Shown here: positions 16,939 to 27,027 of the stretch, piece by piece | Numbering within the stretch: position 1 is the stretch's first letter | Layout: every line of letters starts with the position of its first letter | NCBI RefSeq assembly: GCF_006443685.1 | Contig: NZ_VFYP01000001.1 | Location: 186,001-250,000, forward strand | Direction: 5' to 3' | Length of the DNA stretch: 64,000 nucleotides | From: Rhizobium glycinendophyticum | GTDB taxonomy: Bacteria > Pseudomonadota > Alphaproteobacteria > Rhizobiales > Rhizobiaceae | The notes under the pieces: model-generated | What the model saw: the letters and a program-made list of their open reading frames with translations, nothing else | The model's database searches: none | What the model was told of the DNA's origin: nothing | Made by a program: the position numbers and the translations under genes

Positions 16939-17748
16939 ATGAGGACCATCATTATCACCGGCGCGTCCGAAGGTATCGGCCGCGAACTGGCCCGCCAGAT
17001 CGCCGCCCGGGACAAGGGCGGTGCCGCGCTCGTTCTCGCGGCCCGCAATGCCGAGCGTCTTGAAGAACTTGCGATCGAGTTGCGCGCCGGTGGCACCCGC
17101 ACCGACGTCATCCCGACCGACGTCACGGACAAAGACGCCTGCCGTCGCTTGATCGCCGAAGCCGTCAACCGGCTCGGCCGTATCGACGTGCTCGTCAACA
17201 ACGCCGGCATGTCCGCCCACGCCAATTTCGAGGGCTTTACCGATGCCGATCTCGACTGGTCCGAAAGGCTCATGGTGATGAACTACTGGTCCGTCGTCTG
17301 GCTCACCCAGGCCGCCCTGCCACATCTCTTGGCGTCCAAGGGCCTCGTGGTTGGTGTCAGTTCCGTGGCCGGCCTCGTCGGCGTGCCCGGCCGCACCGCC
17401 TATTGCGCCACCAAATTTGCCATGAACGGTTTTCTGGAGGCCCTGCGTGCCGAACTCGCTCCCAAGGGGCTGCGGGTGATGATCGCCTATCCCGGTACGA
17501 TCGACACCGATCTGCGTAAGCGCGGCTTTGGTCCGGGTGGTGCGCCGGCCGGCGTCTCCATGATTCGGGATGACCGCGCCATGCCGGTCGAAACCTGTGC
17601 CCGGCTCATCCGCGAAGGCATGCAAAAGGGGCGCCGTGAGGTTCTCATGACGCCCCGGATGAAGCTCGGACGCTGGCTACGGCTCCTGGCGCCGCAGATC
17701 GTCGATCGCTTGGCGATGAAGGAGGTCAAGGCCGAGTATCGGCCGTGA
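16939..17748 (+). CDS. SDR family NAD(P)-dependent oxidoreductase
   Basis: 269 residues from MRTIIITGASEGIG, a classical short-chain dehydrogenase with a Rossmann fold. The cofactor loop TGASEGIG is at residues 7-14, NNAG near 92, the catalytic Ser at 141-142 (VGVSSVAG), Tyr155 and Lys159 in YCATK. The C-terminus carries PRMKLGRWLRLLAPQIV, an amphipathic segment seen in membrane-associated SDRs. The substrate is unknown. The longer frame from 16738 overlaps the DUF892 gene and is rejected. Confidence 0.9.
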   Translation: MRTIIITGASEGIGRELARQIAARDKGGAALVLAARNAERLEELAIELRAGGTRTDVIPTDVTDKDACRRLIAEAVNRLGRIDVLVNNAGMSAHANFEGFTDADLDWSERLMVMNYWSVVWLTQAALPHLLASKGLVVGVSSVAGLVGVPGRTAYCATKFAMNGFLEALRAELAPKGLRVMIAYPGTIDTDLRKRGFGPGGAPAGVSMIRDDRAMPVETCARLIREGMQKGRREVLMTPRMKLGRWLRLLAPQIVDRLAMKEVKAEYRP

Positions 17749-17763
17749 CTTTGTTTGAAAACC

Positions 17764-20700
17764 TCAGCCCTCGAAATCGCCCTCGGCGCTGACCTCGCGG
17801 CCGCCGACGATGATCGCTCGCTTGCCGACATGATTGGCAGCGCCGACGATGCCTTCCTGCTCCATCCGCTCCACCAGCGAAGCGGCCTTGTTGTAGCCGA
17901 TCGAAAGGCGCCGCTGGATATAGGAGGTCGAGCACTTTTTGTCGCGCAGCACCACCTTGACTGCCTTGTCATAGAGGTCGTTGCCGTCCTCTTCGCCCAT
18001 CGCGCTCTTGTCGAACACCGCGACGTCCTCTTCCGGCTCGTCCTCCACCTCGTCGGCATCCTCGGTCACGGTGCCCAGATAATCCGGCCGCGCCTGCATC
18101 TTCAGATGCGCCACCACCTTCTCCACTTCCTCATCCGAAACAAAGGGTCCGTGGACGCGGGCAATCCGTCCGCCGCCGACCATATGCAGCATGTCGCCCT
18201 GGCCGAGCAGGTGTTCGGCACCCGGTTCCCCTAGGATCGTGCGGCTGTCGATCTTCGAGGTCACCTGGAAGGAAACGCGCGTCGGGAAGTTGGCCTTGAT
18301 CGTGCCGGTAATGACGTCGACGGAAGGACGCTGCGTCGCCATGATCAGGTGGATGCCCGCCGCCCGCGCCATCTGCGCCAGCCGCTGGATCGCGCCCTCG
18401 ATCTCCTTGCCGGCCACCATCATCAGGTCGGCCATCTCGTCGACCACGACGACGATGTAAGGCATCGGCGAGAGATCGAGCTCCTGATCCTCGTAGACGA
18501 TCTCGCCGCTCTGCCGGTCGAAGCCGGTCTGCACCGATACAGTGATCGTCTCGCCCTTTTCGCGGGCCTGGGCGGCGCGGGCATTGTAGCCATCGATATT
18601 GCGCACGCCGAGGCGGCTCATCTTGCGATAGCGATCCTCCATCTCGCGCACCGCCCATTTCAAAGCCATCACGGCCTTCTTCGGATCGGTGACGACGGGG
18701 GTAAGCAGATGCGGGATGCCGTCATAAACGGAAAGCTCCAGCATCTTCGGATCGACCATGATCAACCGGCATTCATCCGGGCGGAATCGGTAGAGCAGCG
18801 ACAGGATCATCGTGTTGATCGCCACCGACTTGCCCGAACCGGTGGTGCCGGCGACCAGCAGATGCGGCATCTTCGCAAGCTCGGCAATCACAGGCTCGCC
18901 ACCGATGGTCTTGCCCAGGCACACCGGCAGCTTGTAGCGCGTCTCGGCATAATCGGGCGTCTCGATCAGTTCGCGCAGATAGACCGTCTCGCGCACCGGG
19001 TTGGGCAGCTCGATGCCGATCACATTGCGGCCGGGCACGACGGCGACGCGGGCAGACAGCGCCGACATCGACCGGGCGATATCGTCGGAGAGACCGATGA
19101 CGCGCGAGGATTTCACCCCCGGTGCCGGCTCGAATTCGTAAAGCGTGACGACAGGGCCCGGCCGCACGTCGATCACCTCGCCCTTGATGCCGAAGTCTTC
19201 GAGCACGCTTTCCAGAAGCCCGGCGCTCTGCTCCAGCGCTTCGGCCGTCATCGTCACGCCCGTCTGGACCGGCGGCTGCTGCAGGAAGTCGAGATAAGGA
19301 AGCTCGTATTCGCCTTCGCCCATCGCTTCCTGTGCGCGGAACAGCGGCTGGCGCGCCGAAACCGTGGATGCCGTCGGGACGACGGAGCGGGCAGGGGCGA
19401 CGGCATTCGTGTCCTGAACCGCGGCACCACCTTCGGGAGCACCGCCAGCCGGAATGATAGCCGCGACTTGATCGGTAACGACGTCGCGCCGCGCCACCTC
19501 GCGATAGAGCGCCACGACAGACCCGGCCGGTGCGTCGAACCGGGGCTTGGGAAGCGGCGCCAGGGGCGGGCTCACCGCAACAGCGGTCGCCGGCGCATCC
19601 GGCCGATAGCGCACCACTTCGGCACGGATCGCCGGGTTGCGGGCGGGGATCGCCACCGGGGCCGCATGCACCACCGGTGCCGGCGTCGGCGCAGCCGGCC
19701 ACGGCTGCCGGCTTGTCGGCACCGCGCGGGCCATCTCGGTCTCGAAGGGTGCATCGACCGGGTCGATCATCGCCTCGAAGAAAATATGGTCGGACAGGAG
19801 CGCGCTGATCGGCAGGCGCGGAGCCGCAGCCGAGCCGGTTTCCACCGGCGTCGCAGCGGCCTGAAGCGCCACAGGAGCCTGCGGCTGTGCGGGGCTGTGC
19901 GTGGCACGCGACTGTGGCTGTGCCGTGCCCGGCTGGCTCACCGAAGGCGCAAAGCCATTGGATGGCGCGGGCGGCATGGCTTGCGCGGCGGGGACCGTGG
20001 CGGCTGGCTGCGTCTGGGCGATCGGCGCGGCCTGCACGGGAGGCCGCAGGAAGGCGTTGCGCGCCATCGTCGGTCGCGCGACCGGGGCAGCGGCCGGCGC
20101 CGGGCCAGTCGCCGCAACCGGCCCAGAAGGCGCGGGAGGCGCGACTGCCGTATGCCCGACCGTCGCCGATGTCGTCGTCGCCATCACGGTCCGCATGCCC
20201 TGCACCAGCGGTGCCGGCTGTGGGGCAACCGGCGGCGGTGCGACGGGCCGTGTCGGGTCTTCGGCCATCGACGCCTCCCAGGCCGCTTGTTCCGCCTGCT
20301 GGCGCGCCAGTTCGCGGCGCAGCTTGTAGGTCAGCGCCCGCGCACCCACGGCGTCCGGTGGCTGCGGCAGCGTGACGGAGGCCGGCATGCGCGGTTGTTG
20401 CTGCTGCTGCTGCAGTGGCTGCGTCGGGATCGGAGCCCGGGCGGGCGTCGCAGCCGGCTGATGCGGAGCGCCGGTGCGCGGCAGGCCATAGGGCGATGCC
20501 GGGCGTTGATCGGCCTGCGGGTTGAGACGCGGAGCCGGGGCCATCTGAGCCTGAGCCGGAGCCTGCGGCTGAGCGACCTGGGCGCGCGAAACCTGAGCTG
20601 CCGCCGGTGCATTCATCGGCTCGATCGTCTCGGGCTTGGCCGTCACGCGGTCAGGCGTGCGCGTGAAGCGGACATTCGGCCCCAGCACGAAGGCACTCTG

Positions 20701-20862
20701 CCACACGGGCTGCTCTTCGCGTCCCTCGATCTGGTTCGCGGCCGTCTGGTCGGCACTGGCTGGACGGGAGGCCTGTTGGCCTTGCGGCACCTGGGCCTTG
20801 TCCCCGTTCTGATCCCCGAATTGATTGGCCTGATAAGCGGAATTGGAACGGGGAGGATGCAT
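17764..20862 (-). CDS. ftsK: FtsK/SpoIIIE-family DNA translocase without N-terminal membrane helices
   Basis: 1032 residues. The C-terminal half is a full FtsK motor: alpha/beta domains with Walker A GTTGSGKS (Lys678) and Walker [14 protein letters not shown] near 806, then a gamma winged helix ([20 protein letters not shown], near 985-1005) that reads polarity sequences such as KOPS. The first 500 residues are Pro/Ala/Gln-rich and look disordered, and no membrane helix is visible. FtsK normally has four helices to sit at the septum, so this is a soluble paralogue or differently anchored form. No good ribosome-binding site precedes the ATG. Confidence 0.9.
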   Translation of the reverse strand: MHPPRSNSAYQANQFGDQNGDKAQVPQGQQASRPASADQTAANQIEGREEQPVWQSAFVLGPNVRFTRTPDRVTAKPETIEPMNAPAAAQVSRAQVAQPQAPAQAQMAPAPRLNPQADQRPASPYGLPRTGAPHQPAATPARAPIPTQPLQQQQQQPRMPASVTLPQPPDAVGARALTYKLRRELARQQAEQAAWEASMAEDPTRPVAPPPVAPQPAPLVQGMRTVMATTTSATVGHTAVAPPAPSGPVAATGPAPAAAPVARPTMARNAFLRPPVQAAPIAQTQPAATVPAAQAMPPAPSNGFAPSVSQPGTAQPQSRATHSPAQPQAPVALQAAATPVETGSAAAPRLPISALLSDHIFFEAMIDPVDAPFETEMARAVPTSRQPWPAAPTPAPVVHAAPVAIPARNPAIRAEVVRYRPDAPATAVAVSPPLAPLPKPRFDAPAGSVVALYREVARRDVVTDQVAAIIPAGGAPEGGAAVQDTNAVAPARSVVPTASTVSARQPLFRAQEAMGEGEYELPYLDFLQQPPVQTGVTMTAEALEQSAGLLESVLEDFGIKGEVIDVRPGPVVTLYEFEPAPGVKSSRVIGLSDDIARSMSALSARVAVVPGRNVIGIELPNPVRETVYLRELIETPDYAETRYKLPVCLGKTIGGEPVIAELAKMPHLLVAGTTGSGKSVAINTMILSLLYRFRPDECRLIMVDPKMLELSVYDGIPHLLTPVVTDPKKAVMALKWAVREMEDRYRKMSRLGVRNIDGYNARAAQAREKGETITVSVQTGFDRQSGEIVYEDQELDLSPMPYIVVVVDEMADLMMVAGKEIEGAIQRLAQMARAAGIHLIMATQRPSVDVITGTIKANFPTRVSFQVTSKIDSRTILGEPGAEHLLGQGDMLHMVGGGRIARVHGPFVSDEEVEKVVAHLKMQARPDYLGTVTEDADEVEDEPEEDVAVFDKSAMGEEDGNDLYDKAVKVVLRDKKCSTSYIQRRLSIGYNKAASLVERMEQEGIVGAANHVGKRAIIVGGREVSAEGDFEG

Positions 20863-21117
20863 CGAAAACCTGAACGCTGACGAGATACGGGAACGCGGAT
20901 GACGAGCCTTTTCAGTAGAAAATAAAGGTTAACGACTGCTTGTCGTCCATTCGGCTTTTCTCATGCAAGCGGCGCCGAAAAAGCCTTGTGAAGGGTGCCG
21001 ATCCCACTGTGGCGGTTGATGATTTCCCGCCGCCGACAGAAGCGTCCAAGGCCAGAGTTTTTTTCTCGCACCTGTCGTCCGGGCACGTTATGGACGGGGA
21101 GGAACTGAAAGCCCGCC

Positions 21118-21543
21118 ATGTCGAAGAAAACCAAGCCAACCCCGCTGACGAAACTCTTGAAAGCCTGGACCGGCGCCTCGCCCGAGGAGCGCCAAGCCTT
21201 CCTCGATCTCGTCACCGCCGAGGTCCGCGCCAAGGGGGAGACGGTGCAATCCGTGGCGCCAAAGACCGCAGAATCGCTGATCCCCGATCCGGCCCCTGCT
21301 GACCACGAAACCCTGATCGCCAACGGCCGCTACCTGTTGCCGTCGACCATCGCACGCGTCGAGGCGGTGATGCGCACCCGCAATCTGAGCCCCACCGCCG
21401 TCATGGCCGAACTCGGTTTTTCCGCGCGTGACACCTCGCTCACCCGCGCCCTTGCCATGAAGGCGGCGCTCAGGCTTTCGGTGATTGCGGAACTTGCCCT
21501 CTGGCTGCGCGCCAACGAGGCCGTGACCACGCGGGAAGGGTGA
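21118..21543 (+). CDS. hypothetical protein
   Basis: 141 residues from MSKKTKPTPLTKLLKAW. The N-terminal half is acidic and helical (ASPEERQAFLDLVTAEVRAK). The second half is a helical bundle, RYLLPSTIARVEAVMRTRNL then ALAMKAALRLSVIAELALW, resembling a small DNA-binding or docking helical domain, but no family is recognised. It lies 10 bp upstream of the YigZ-family gene in the same direction, so the two probably share a transcript. The 255 bp before it holds no other gene. Confidence 0.65.
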   Translation: MSKKTKPTPLTKLLKAWTGASPEERQAFLDLVTAEVRAKGETVQSVAPKTAESLIPDPAPADHETLIANGRYLLPSTIARVEAVMRTRNLSPTAVMAELGFSARDTSLTRALAMKAALRLSVIAELALWLRANEAVTTREG

Positions 21544-21553
21544 GGGCAAGCCC

Positions 21554-22156
21554 ATGCCGTTCACGCTGAACGCCCCCGTCGAACATGAGCAGGACATCAA
21601 GAAGAGCCGCTTCATCGCCCATGCGGCACCGATCGCTTCGGAAGAAGAGGCCAAAGCCTTCCTCGCCGAAAAATCCGATCCAACCGCCACCCACAATTGC
21701 TGGGCCTGGCGGCTCGGCCAGGCCTATCGCTTTTCCGACGACGGCGAGCCGTCCGGCACGGCGGGCAAACCGATCCTGCAGGCGATCGACGGTCAGGAGC
21801 TCGATGGCGTTGTGGTGCTGGTCATCCGCTTCTTCGGCGGCATCCTGCTGGGCAGCGGCGGCCTGATGCGCGCCTATGGCGGCACCACTGCGCAGGCACT
21901 GCGGCTCGGGACGAAAGCCGAAATCATCCCGCTCGTGACCGGTGAACTCGCCTGCAGCTTTTCGGATCTCGCGCTCCTGAAAGCCCGCCTTCAGGCCATT
22001 CCGCATCTGTCGCTGGTCGAGCATTTCGAGGCCGACGGCGTGCGCTTCGACGTCACGCTGAAACGCGGCGATGAAGCCATGACGCAACGCCTCGTCCAGG
22101 ATCTGACCAGCGGCCGCTCCCGTCTGCGCTTCCCCGATCCCGCCACCAACGATTGA
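21554..22156 (+). CDS. YigZ/IMPACT family protein
   Basis: 200 residues. The IMPACT-family signature is complete: TATHNCWAWRLG near residue 44, FSDDGEPSGTAGKPIL near 59, and IRFFGGILLGSGGLMRAYG near 94. A C-terminal alpha/beta domain follows. Bacterial members are cytosolic proteins of uncertain function; the eukaryotic relative IMPACT is a translation regulator. GAGGG precedes the ATG, 10 bp after the previous stop. Confidence 0.92.
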   Translation: MPFTLNAPVEHEQDIKKSRFIAHAAPIASEEEAKAFLAEKSDPTATHNCWAWRLGQAYRFSDDGEPSGTAGKPILQAIDGQELDGVVVLVIRFFGGILLGSGGLMRAYGGTTAQALRLGTKAEIIPLVTGELACSFSDLALLKARLQAIPHLSLVEHFEADGVRFDVTLKRGDEAMTQRLVQDLTSGRSRLRFPDPATND

Positions 22157-22177
22157 TCTGGCAGGGGAGGGCTCCGC

Positions 22178-22999
22178 TCAGCCCTTCTTCTTCAGTTTGT
22201 CCTGCGACGCGAGCTGCTGCCAGGAATTCTGCTGCGAGAGCATGCCCCGGAGATATTGCAGGTTCGCCGCCGCCTGTTGCGGATTGAGCTCCTGTGCCGC
22301 GATCTGCTCGGCCTCCTGGAACCGCCCCTGCAACCCGATCACCAGCGCCAGGTTCTGCCGCACACGGCTGTCGGCACCAGGCTGCTGCGAGGCCTGCCGG
22401 AGATACGTCTCCGCCGTCTTCAGGTCGCCGGTCAGCACATAGGACATGCCGAGATTGGAAAGCACGCTCGGGTCGTTCGGCTGGATCTGCAGCGCCATGC
22501 GGTAGCGTCCGCGCGCCTCGTCGGAACGGCCGAGCTGGTCGAGCACGGCCCCTTCCGCCGAGTAGAGCCGCCAGTCAGGGCGATCAGGCGTCTGCGCCCG
22601 GTTGATCGTGCCGAGCGCCTTTTCCAGCTGTCCGGCCGCCGCCTGCGCCTTGCCGAGAGCTGCCAGCACCTCGCGATCGGTCGGGTTGGCAATCGCCACC
22701 TGCTGCATCACGGCGAGCGCCTGTGCGTTGCGCCCCTGCATCATCAGCACATTGGCGTAGGAAAGCCCGATATTGCGGTCCTTCGGATTGCGGTCGTAAG
22801 CCTGACCCATGCTCTCTGCCGCGCGTGCCAGTTCCGGCTCGCTCATGCTGTCGACGGCCTTGTTCATCTTCGGGATGGAGCCGGTCGTCATCTTGTCGCG
22901 TGTGGTTGAACATCCTGAGGTTGCCAGCACCGCCAGCACCAGGCCGGCCGTCGCCAGGATCTGAACAGGTCTGCGCTTCAAAATATGCCTGGTGAGCAT
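22178..22999 (-). CDS. tetratricopeptide-repeat lipoprotein (TadD-like)
   Basis: 273 residues from MLTRHILKRRPVQ, chosen because GGAG lies 8 bases upstream; the frame extends to 23065 without such a site. The signal peptide ends in a lipobox, ATSGC, so the mature protein is a lipoprotein. TPR motifs cover most of the rest (ALAVMQQVAIANPTDREVL, ALQIQPNDPSVLSNLGMSYV, NLALVIGLQGRFQEAEQIA). The pattern matches TadD, a periplasmic part of the Flp pilus assembly machine, but no other tad gene is nearby. Confidence 0.85.
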   Translation of the reverse strand: MLTRHILKRRPVQILATAGLVLAVLATSGCSTTRDKMTTGSIPKMNKAVDSMSEPELARAAESMGQAYDRNPKDRNIGLSYANVLMMQGRNAQALAVMQQVAIANPTDREVLAALGKAQAAAGQLEKALGTINRAQTPDRPDWRLYSAEGAVLDQLGRSDEARGRYRMALQIQPNDPSVLSNLGMSYVLTGDLKTAETYLRQASQQPGADSRVRQNLALVIGLQGRFQEAEQIAAQELNPQQAAANLQYLRGMLSQQNSWQQLASQDKLKKKG

Positions 23000-23130
23000 G
23001 GCCGTTGGCTCCGAATGTCGTGTCATCGCCGGCGTCGAAGCACGGCGTAATCTCCGCTCAAGCAATAATCTGTTAACCCTAACGGAGTGTTAATCGAGCC
23101 ACCGCGATTCCCCTCCAGAAAGCCCCAGCC

Positions 23131-24522
23131 ATGCCCCCGTTCCAGTATATCGAAAGACCGACCCCCTTCAGCACCAAGGGGGGCAAGACCTTGCCCGTCT
23201 TCGCGGTCACGCCCGCCCATGTCGAGACGGGCACGCTCGAACCCTTGGCGCTAGACTGGGCGAAAAAGGCAGGCTTCAAGGCCGAAGCCGGGTCCCTGCT
23301 GCTCATTCCGACGGCAGACGGTCATCTCGGTGGCGCCCTGCTCGGCCTGGGCTCCAACCCGTCGGAAAACCCGTTCCTGACCGGCAAGCTCGCGCGTCTG
23401 CTTCCGGCCGGCGAATGGCATATCGAAACCGCGCCGCTCACCGCCAACCGCCTCCTCCTAGGCTATGGTCTCGGCGCCTACAGCTTCGATCGTTACCGTT
23501 CGGAACGCATCACCGAACCGCGCCTGCTGATCCCGCAGGATGCCGATGCTGCCGATATCAAACGCCAGATCGCCGGCGTCTATCTCGCCCGCGACCTGAT
23601 CAATACCCCGGCCAACGACATGAGCCCGGCCGATATCGAAGATGCCGTCCGCCGTCTTGCCGCCCATTACAAGGCCGAGGTCACGACGGTGGTCGGCGAC
23701 GAACTGCTTGAGAAGAATTTTCCGCTCGTCCATGCCGTCGGCCGTGCCTCCACCGTGGCCCCGCGCCTGATCGAGATGCGCTGGGGCAAGAAGGGCAATC
23801 CCAAGCTGACACTCGTCGGCAAGGGTGTGAGCTTCGATACCGGCGGTCTCGACATCAAGCCCTCCGCCTCCATGCTGCTGATGAAGAAGGATATGGGCGG
23901 CGCGGCCAATGTGCTGGGCCTCGCGCTGATGATCATGGACGCCAAGCTCAAGATCGATCTCCATGTCGTCATCCCTGCTGTTGAAAATTCCATAGCTGGC
24001 AATGCTTTCCGTCCGGGTGACGTATACAAGAGCCGCAAGGGCCTGACGGTTCAGATCGACAACACCGATGCCGAGGGCCGGCTGATCCTCGCCGATGCGC
24101 TCGCCTATGCCGATGCCGAGGCGCCCGATCTCCTGATCGACATGGCAACGCTCACCGGTGCGGCCCGCGTGGCACTCGGCCCGGATCTGCCGCCCTTCTT
24201 CACCGATGACGAAGACCTCGCCCACGACATCGCCGATGCCGGCCTCGAGGTCGATGATCCGATCTGGCGTCTGCCGCTGCACAAGGGTTACGAGCGTTTG
24301 CTCAAAGCCCAGATCGCCGATCTCACCAATGCGCCGTCGGGCGGCATGGCCGGCGCGATCACGGCGGCTCTCTTCCTCAAGCGCTTCGTCTCGCCGGGTC
24401 GCGCCTGGGCACATTTCGACATCTTCGGCTGGGCACAGAGCGAACGCGCCCACGGTCCGGTCGGTGGCGAGGCTCAGGCCATCCGCGCCCTCTACCGCCT
24501 GTTGCAGCGCCGCTGGGCTTGA
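23131..24522 (+). CDS. M17 family leucyl aminopeptidase
   Basis: 463 residues. Metal and substrate residues of M17 peptidases are present: Lys231 and Asp236 in GKGVSFDTGG, Lys243 in DIKPSASM, and the signature NTDAEGRL at 311-318. It is a cytosolic di-metal enzyme that removes N-terminal residues from peptides. The N-terminal 150 residues form the less conserved regulatory domain. Its stop lies 87 bp before the chosen start of the MarR-like gene. Confidence 0.95.
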   Translation: MPPFQYIERPTPFSTKGGKTLPVFAVTPAHVETGTLEPLALDWAKKAGFKAEAGSLLLIPTADGHLGGALLGLGSNPSENPFLTGKLARLLPAGEWHIETAPLTANRLLLGYGLGAYSFDRYRSERITEPRLLIPQDADAADIKRQIAGVYLARDLINTPANDMSPADIEDAVRRLAAHYKAEVTTVVGDELLEKNFPLVHAVGRASTVAPRLIEMRWGKKGNPKLTLVGKGVSFDTGGLDIKPSASMLLMKKDMGGAANVLGLALMIMDAKLKIDLHVVIPAVENSIAGNAFRPGDVYKSRKGLTVQIDNTDAEGRLILADALAYADAEAPDLLIDMATLTGAARVALGPDLPPFFTDDEDLAHDIADAGLEVDDPIWRLPLHKGYERLLKAQIADLTNAPSGGMAGAITAALFLKRFVSPGRAWAHFDIFGWAQSERAHGPVGGEAQAIRALYRLLQRRWA

Positions 24523-24609
24523 GCCCTCTTGCACAATCATTCCTTTGCCGGAATGATAGCATCCGAGGCCGAGGGCACTCACAGCCCCGGCCATGATGCG
24601 GGATCCTCG

Positions 24610-24957
24610 ATGGCCCTTGAACTGACGGCAACCCAGGCGCTCGGCCTCTGGCACGGGGTGACCCTCGAACAGGTCCAGAATGACGGACCTGATCTCACCA
24701 TGCGCCAGCTGGCGGTCCTGCTCGAGATCTACCTCGTGCCCCCGCCGCACACCGTGCGCGGGCTTGCCGCGACGCTCAAGGTCACCAAGCCGGTCATCAC
24801 CCGAGCCCTCGATACACTGGGCGAAATGGCCCTGGTCGATCGTGTCCGAGACCCGCTCGACCGCCGCAGCGTCATCGTCAAGCGCACCGTCGGCGGTGCG
24901 CTTTTCCTCGAAAAATTCGGCGATCGCATCATTGCCAGGGGCCGCTCGCTCGGCTGA
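24610..24957 (+). CDS. MarR-like winged-helix protein
   Basis: 115 residues from MALELTATQ. The frame opens at a TTG at 24529, but the conserved part begins here. The winged helix is clear: LTMRQLAVLLEIYL, TVRGLAATLKVTKPVITRAL (recognition helix), and VRDPLDRRSVIVK (wing). The dimerisation helices of full MarR proteins are short. The ligand and targets are unknown. It ends 12 bp before the NlpC/P60 gene, so the two are probably an operon. Confidence 0.8.
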   Translation: MALELTATQALGLWHGVTLEQVQNDGPDLTMRQLAVLLEIYLVPPPHTVRGLAATLKVTKPVITRALDTLGEMALVDRVRDPLDRRSVIVKRTVGGALFLEKFGDRIIARGRSLG

Positions 24958-24969
24958 CGGAGACTGTTC

Positions 24970-25830
24970 ATGACCACCCTCGACCGCCGCCTCCACGCTT
25001 TTCGCCCCGATCTCGCCGATGCCGCCCTGCAGGGACAGGTCGAGGCGACCCGCTTCGTGACACCGGCGCCGGCGCGCATCGTCCTGCCGGTCGTCGACCT
25101 GCACCCGACGCCCGACATGGCCGGTGGCATCGACACCCAGCTCCTGCTCGGCGAGGATATCAGCGTCTTCGAGCGGGCAGGGGGCATCGCCTGGGTCCAG
25201 GCCGTGGCAGACGGTTATGTCGGTTACCTTCCCGAAGCAGCACTCGGCGAGCCCGAAGCCACCACCCACGTCGTCTGCGTCCCCCGCACCTTCCTCTATC
25301 CCGGTCCGGATCTGCGTTTTCCCCGTCGCGACACGCTCTCCATGGGAAGCCGCGTCACCGTTGTCGGCGAGGCGGAAACCCGCGGCACGCGTTATGGCTT
25401 GCTCGCCGATGGCAGCGCCCTGATCCTGCGCCATCTGCGGTCACTCTCTGCGCCGCCGGCAGAGGATTACGTTTCGGTCGCAGCACTCTTTCTGGAAACC
25501 CCCTATCTCTGGGGCGGCAAGTCAGGCCTCGGCATCGATTGCTCCGGCCTCGTCCAGCTGTCCATGGCCATGGCGGGCCTGAAGGCGCCCCGCGACAGCG
25601 ACATGCAGGCGTCCGGGCTTGGCCGGCCCATCACGCGGGAAGAGCTCCGCCGTGGCGATCTCGTCTTCTGGAAGGGCCACGCCGCGATCATGGAAGATGC
25701 GGAAATGATGATCCATGCCAATGGACACACCATGACCGTGGCCCGCGAGACGCTTGCCGATGCCATCGAGCGTATCGGCTGGCTCTACGGCACCCCGACC
25801 GGGTATCGCCGTCCCGTCGCTGAAACGTGA
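24970..25830 (+). CDS. NlpC/P60 family peptidase
   Basis: 286 residues. SH3-like N-terminal half (LLGEDISVFERAGGIAWVQ, ADGYVGYLPEAAL) and C-terminal NlpC/P60 domain with Cys191 in GIDCSGLVQ, His237 in WKGHAAIM and His249 in MIHANG. These enzymes cut the D-glutamyl-meso-diaminopimelate link of cell-wall peptides (dipeptidyl-peptidase VI type). No signal peptide is seen, so it probably acts on recycled muropeptides in the cytoplasm. The start lies 12 bp after the MarR-like gene. Confidence 0.92.
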   Translation: MTTLDRRLHAFRPDLADAALQGQVEATRFVTPAPARIVLPVVDLHPTPDMAGGIDTQLLLGEDISVFERAGGIAWVQAVADGYVGYLPEAALGEPEATTHVVCVPRTFLYPGPDLRFPRRDTLSMGSRVTVVGEAETRGTRYGLLADGSALILRHLRSLSAPPAEDYVSVAALFLETPYLWGGKSGLGIDCSGLVQLSMAMAGLKAPRDSDMQASGLGRPITREELRRGDLVFWKGHAAIMEDAEMMIHANGHTMTVARETLADAIERIGWLYGTPTGYRRPVAET

Positions 25831-25905
25831 AGCACGGCATCTTGGGTCCGGGATGAAAAATCCCTACATCTGCCTCAAGCCAGATTTCATAAGCGAAACC
25901 CACCC

Positions 25906-26292
25906 ATGCCGATACCAGCCCTCTTGCAGCGCTCCCTTTCACGCATTGCGCGGTCGTCGGCCGTGGCGGCTCTGGCCTCGTCCCTCGCTCTGGCAGCCGC
26001 GCTGCCTGTCCAGGCCGCCGAAAGAGGCATCGCCTGGGGCAAGGCCGGCTCCGAAAGCTTTCAGGATCTGCCGGGCGTGAAGCCCCTGCCGGCGGATCCT
26101 CTCGCGGAAGACGGCTACACCTGCGAAACCGGGCTTGCCGCGCCACGCCACTTCAACGGAAGCACGCTGCGCGACACCTTGCCCTACACCGTCTACCGGT
26201 GCGAAAAGGACGGCATCGTCTATCAGGGAACGGAGCCGCCGTCGCGCGGCCGTATGTGGTATCCGGGCGTCAATCCCCGCAACATCGATTGA
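25906..26292 (+). CDS. exported hypothetical protein
   Basis: 128 residues with a signal peptide (AVAALASSLALAAALPVQAAE, cleaved near residue 38). The mature part of about 90 residues has two Cys (YTCETG and VYRCEKDG) that could form a disulfide. It contains a DTLPYTVYR segment. No family is recognised. The gene stands alone between the NlpC/P60 gene and a convergent small gene. Confidence 0.7.
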   Translation: MPIPALLQRSLSRIARSSAVAALASSLALAAALPVQAAERGIAWGKAGSESFQDLPGVKPLPADPLAEDGYTCETGLAAPRHFNGSTLRDTLPYTVYRCEKDGIVYQGTEPPSRGRMWYPGVNPRNID

Positions 26293-26308
26293 TGGAGCCG
26301 ACGGGCGG

Positions 26309-26524
26309 TCAGCCTTGGTCGCCCAGCAAGCCGTCGAACACTTCCAGAAGCGCGTCGCTGATCGCCGCACCCAGCTTGTGACCGGCCTCGCGCAGGTTCT
26401 CCTCGTCCATGTCACGCGCTGCCAATGCCAGCGCGGTACCTTCCTGGGCGACGATTTCCTTGGCTCGTTCGATGGCCCACAGGGCAAATTCGCTGCGCGA
26501 CTCGATGGCGACCGTATCTTCCAT
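26309..26524 (-). CDS. small hypothetical protein
   Basis: 71 residues from MEDTVAIESRSEFALW, chosen because a purine run (AAAGGAC) lies upstream and the frame before it (to 26626) is composition-poor. It is acidic and helical, with AIERAKEIVAQEGTALALAA and LGAAISDALLEVFDGLL. No family is recognised. Confidence 0.6.
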   Translation of the reverse strand: MEDTVAIESRSEFALWAIERAKEIVAQEGTALALAARDMDEENLREAGHKLGAAISDALLEVFDGLLGDQG

Positions 26525-26624
26525 GAAGCGTCCTTTGCTGGGATGTTCGGCCACCTGCGGCAGACAGGACCTATGGTGCCGGGGGATGAGTGGGCGGATT
26601 TGCCCGGATCCTGAAAAAGGCAAC

Positions 26625-26651
26625 AAAAAAGCCCGGCGAGCCGGGCTTTTT
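26625..26651 (-). terminator. Rho-independent terminator of the tRNA-Leu gene
   Basis: GCCCGG and CCGGGC form a stem with a 4-base loop, flanked by A6 and T5. It lies 45 bp beyond the tRNA 3' end on the minus strand. The symmetry lets it act in both directions. Confidence 0.8.
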
Positions 26652-26695
26652 ATGATGCTTCCAAATCAAGGCAAAGCCTTGTTCTGAAAGGAAAT

Positions 26696-26782
26696 TGGTG
26701 CCCAGAAGAGGACTCGAACCTCCACACCCTTTCGAGTACCAGCACCTGAAGCTGGCGCGTCTACCAATTCCGCCATCTGGGC
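26696..26782 (-). tRNA. tRNA-Leu (anticodon CAG)
   Basis: An 87-base tRNA on the minus strand with acceptor stem GCCCAGA/TCTGGGC, encoded CCA end, D-arm GCGGAATTGGTAGACGC, anticodon loop TTCAGGT giving CAG (reads CUG), a long variable arm as in class II tRNAs, and a T-arm with GGTTCGAGTCC. There is no integrase or direct-repeat evidence of an insertion here. Confidence 0.95.
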
Positions 26783-27027
26783 GACGAGGAGCCGTGTAAA
26801 GCGACTGCTCTGGCCTGTCAACCGGCATTTTAAAGTTTTCATGTCGGTCCCGACAAGCCGCAGCACGGCGACAAGGTGCCAACGGCCCGCAACCCCTGCC
26901 TGACAGGGGATGTCGCACAAAATGGCGCTGACATCGTCGTGAAAAAGCCGTGATCAAACGGCTCAGTGGTTTGGTCGATGCGGCGGCTGGACGGTCGCTG
27001 CGTAAGGAATCGAATTAGGATGTCGCT

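Noticed and set aside
23070..23095. TTAA pair upstream of the aminopeptidase as a CtrA site
   Set aside because: The TTAA elements are 14 bases apart, not 7.
26696..26782. tRNA-Leu as an integration site
   Set aside because: No integrase gene, no duplicated tRNA 3' end and no foreign-looking block beside it.
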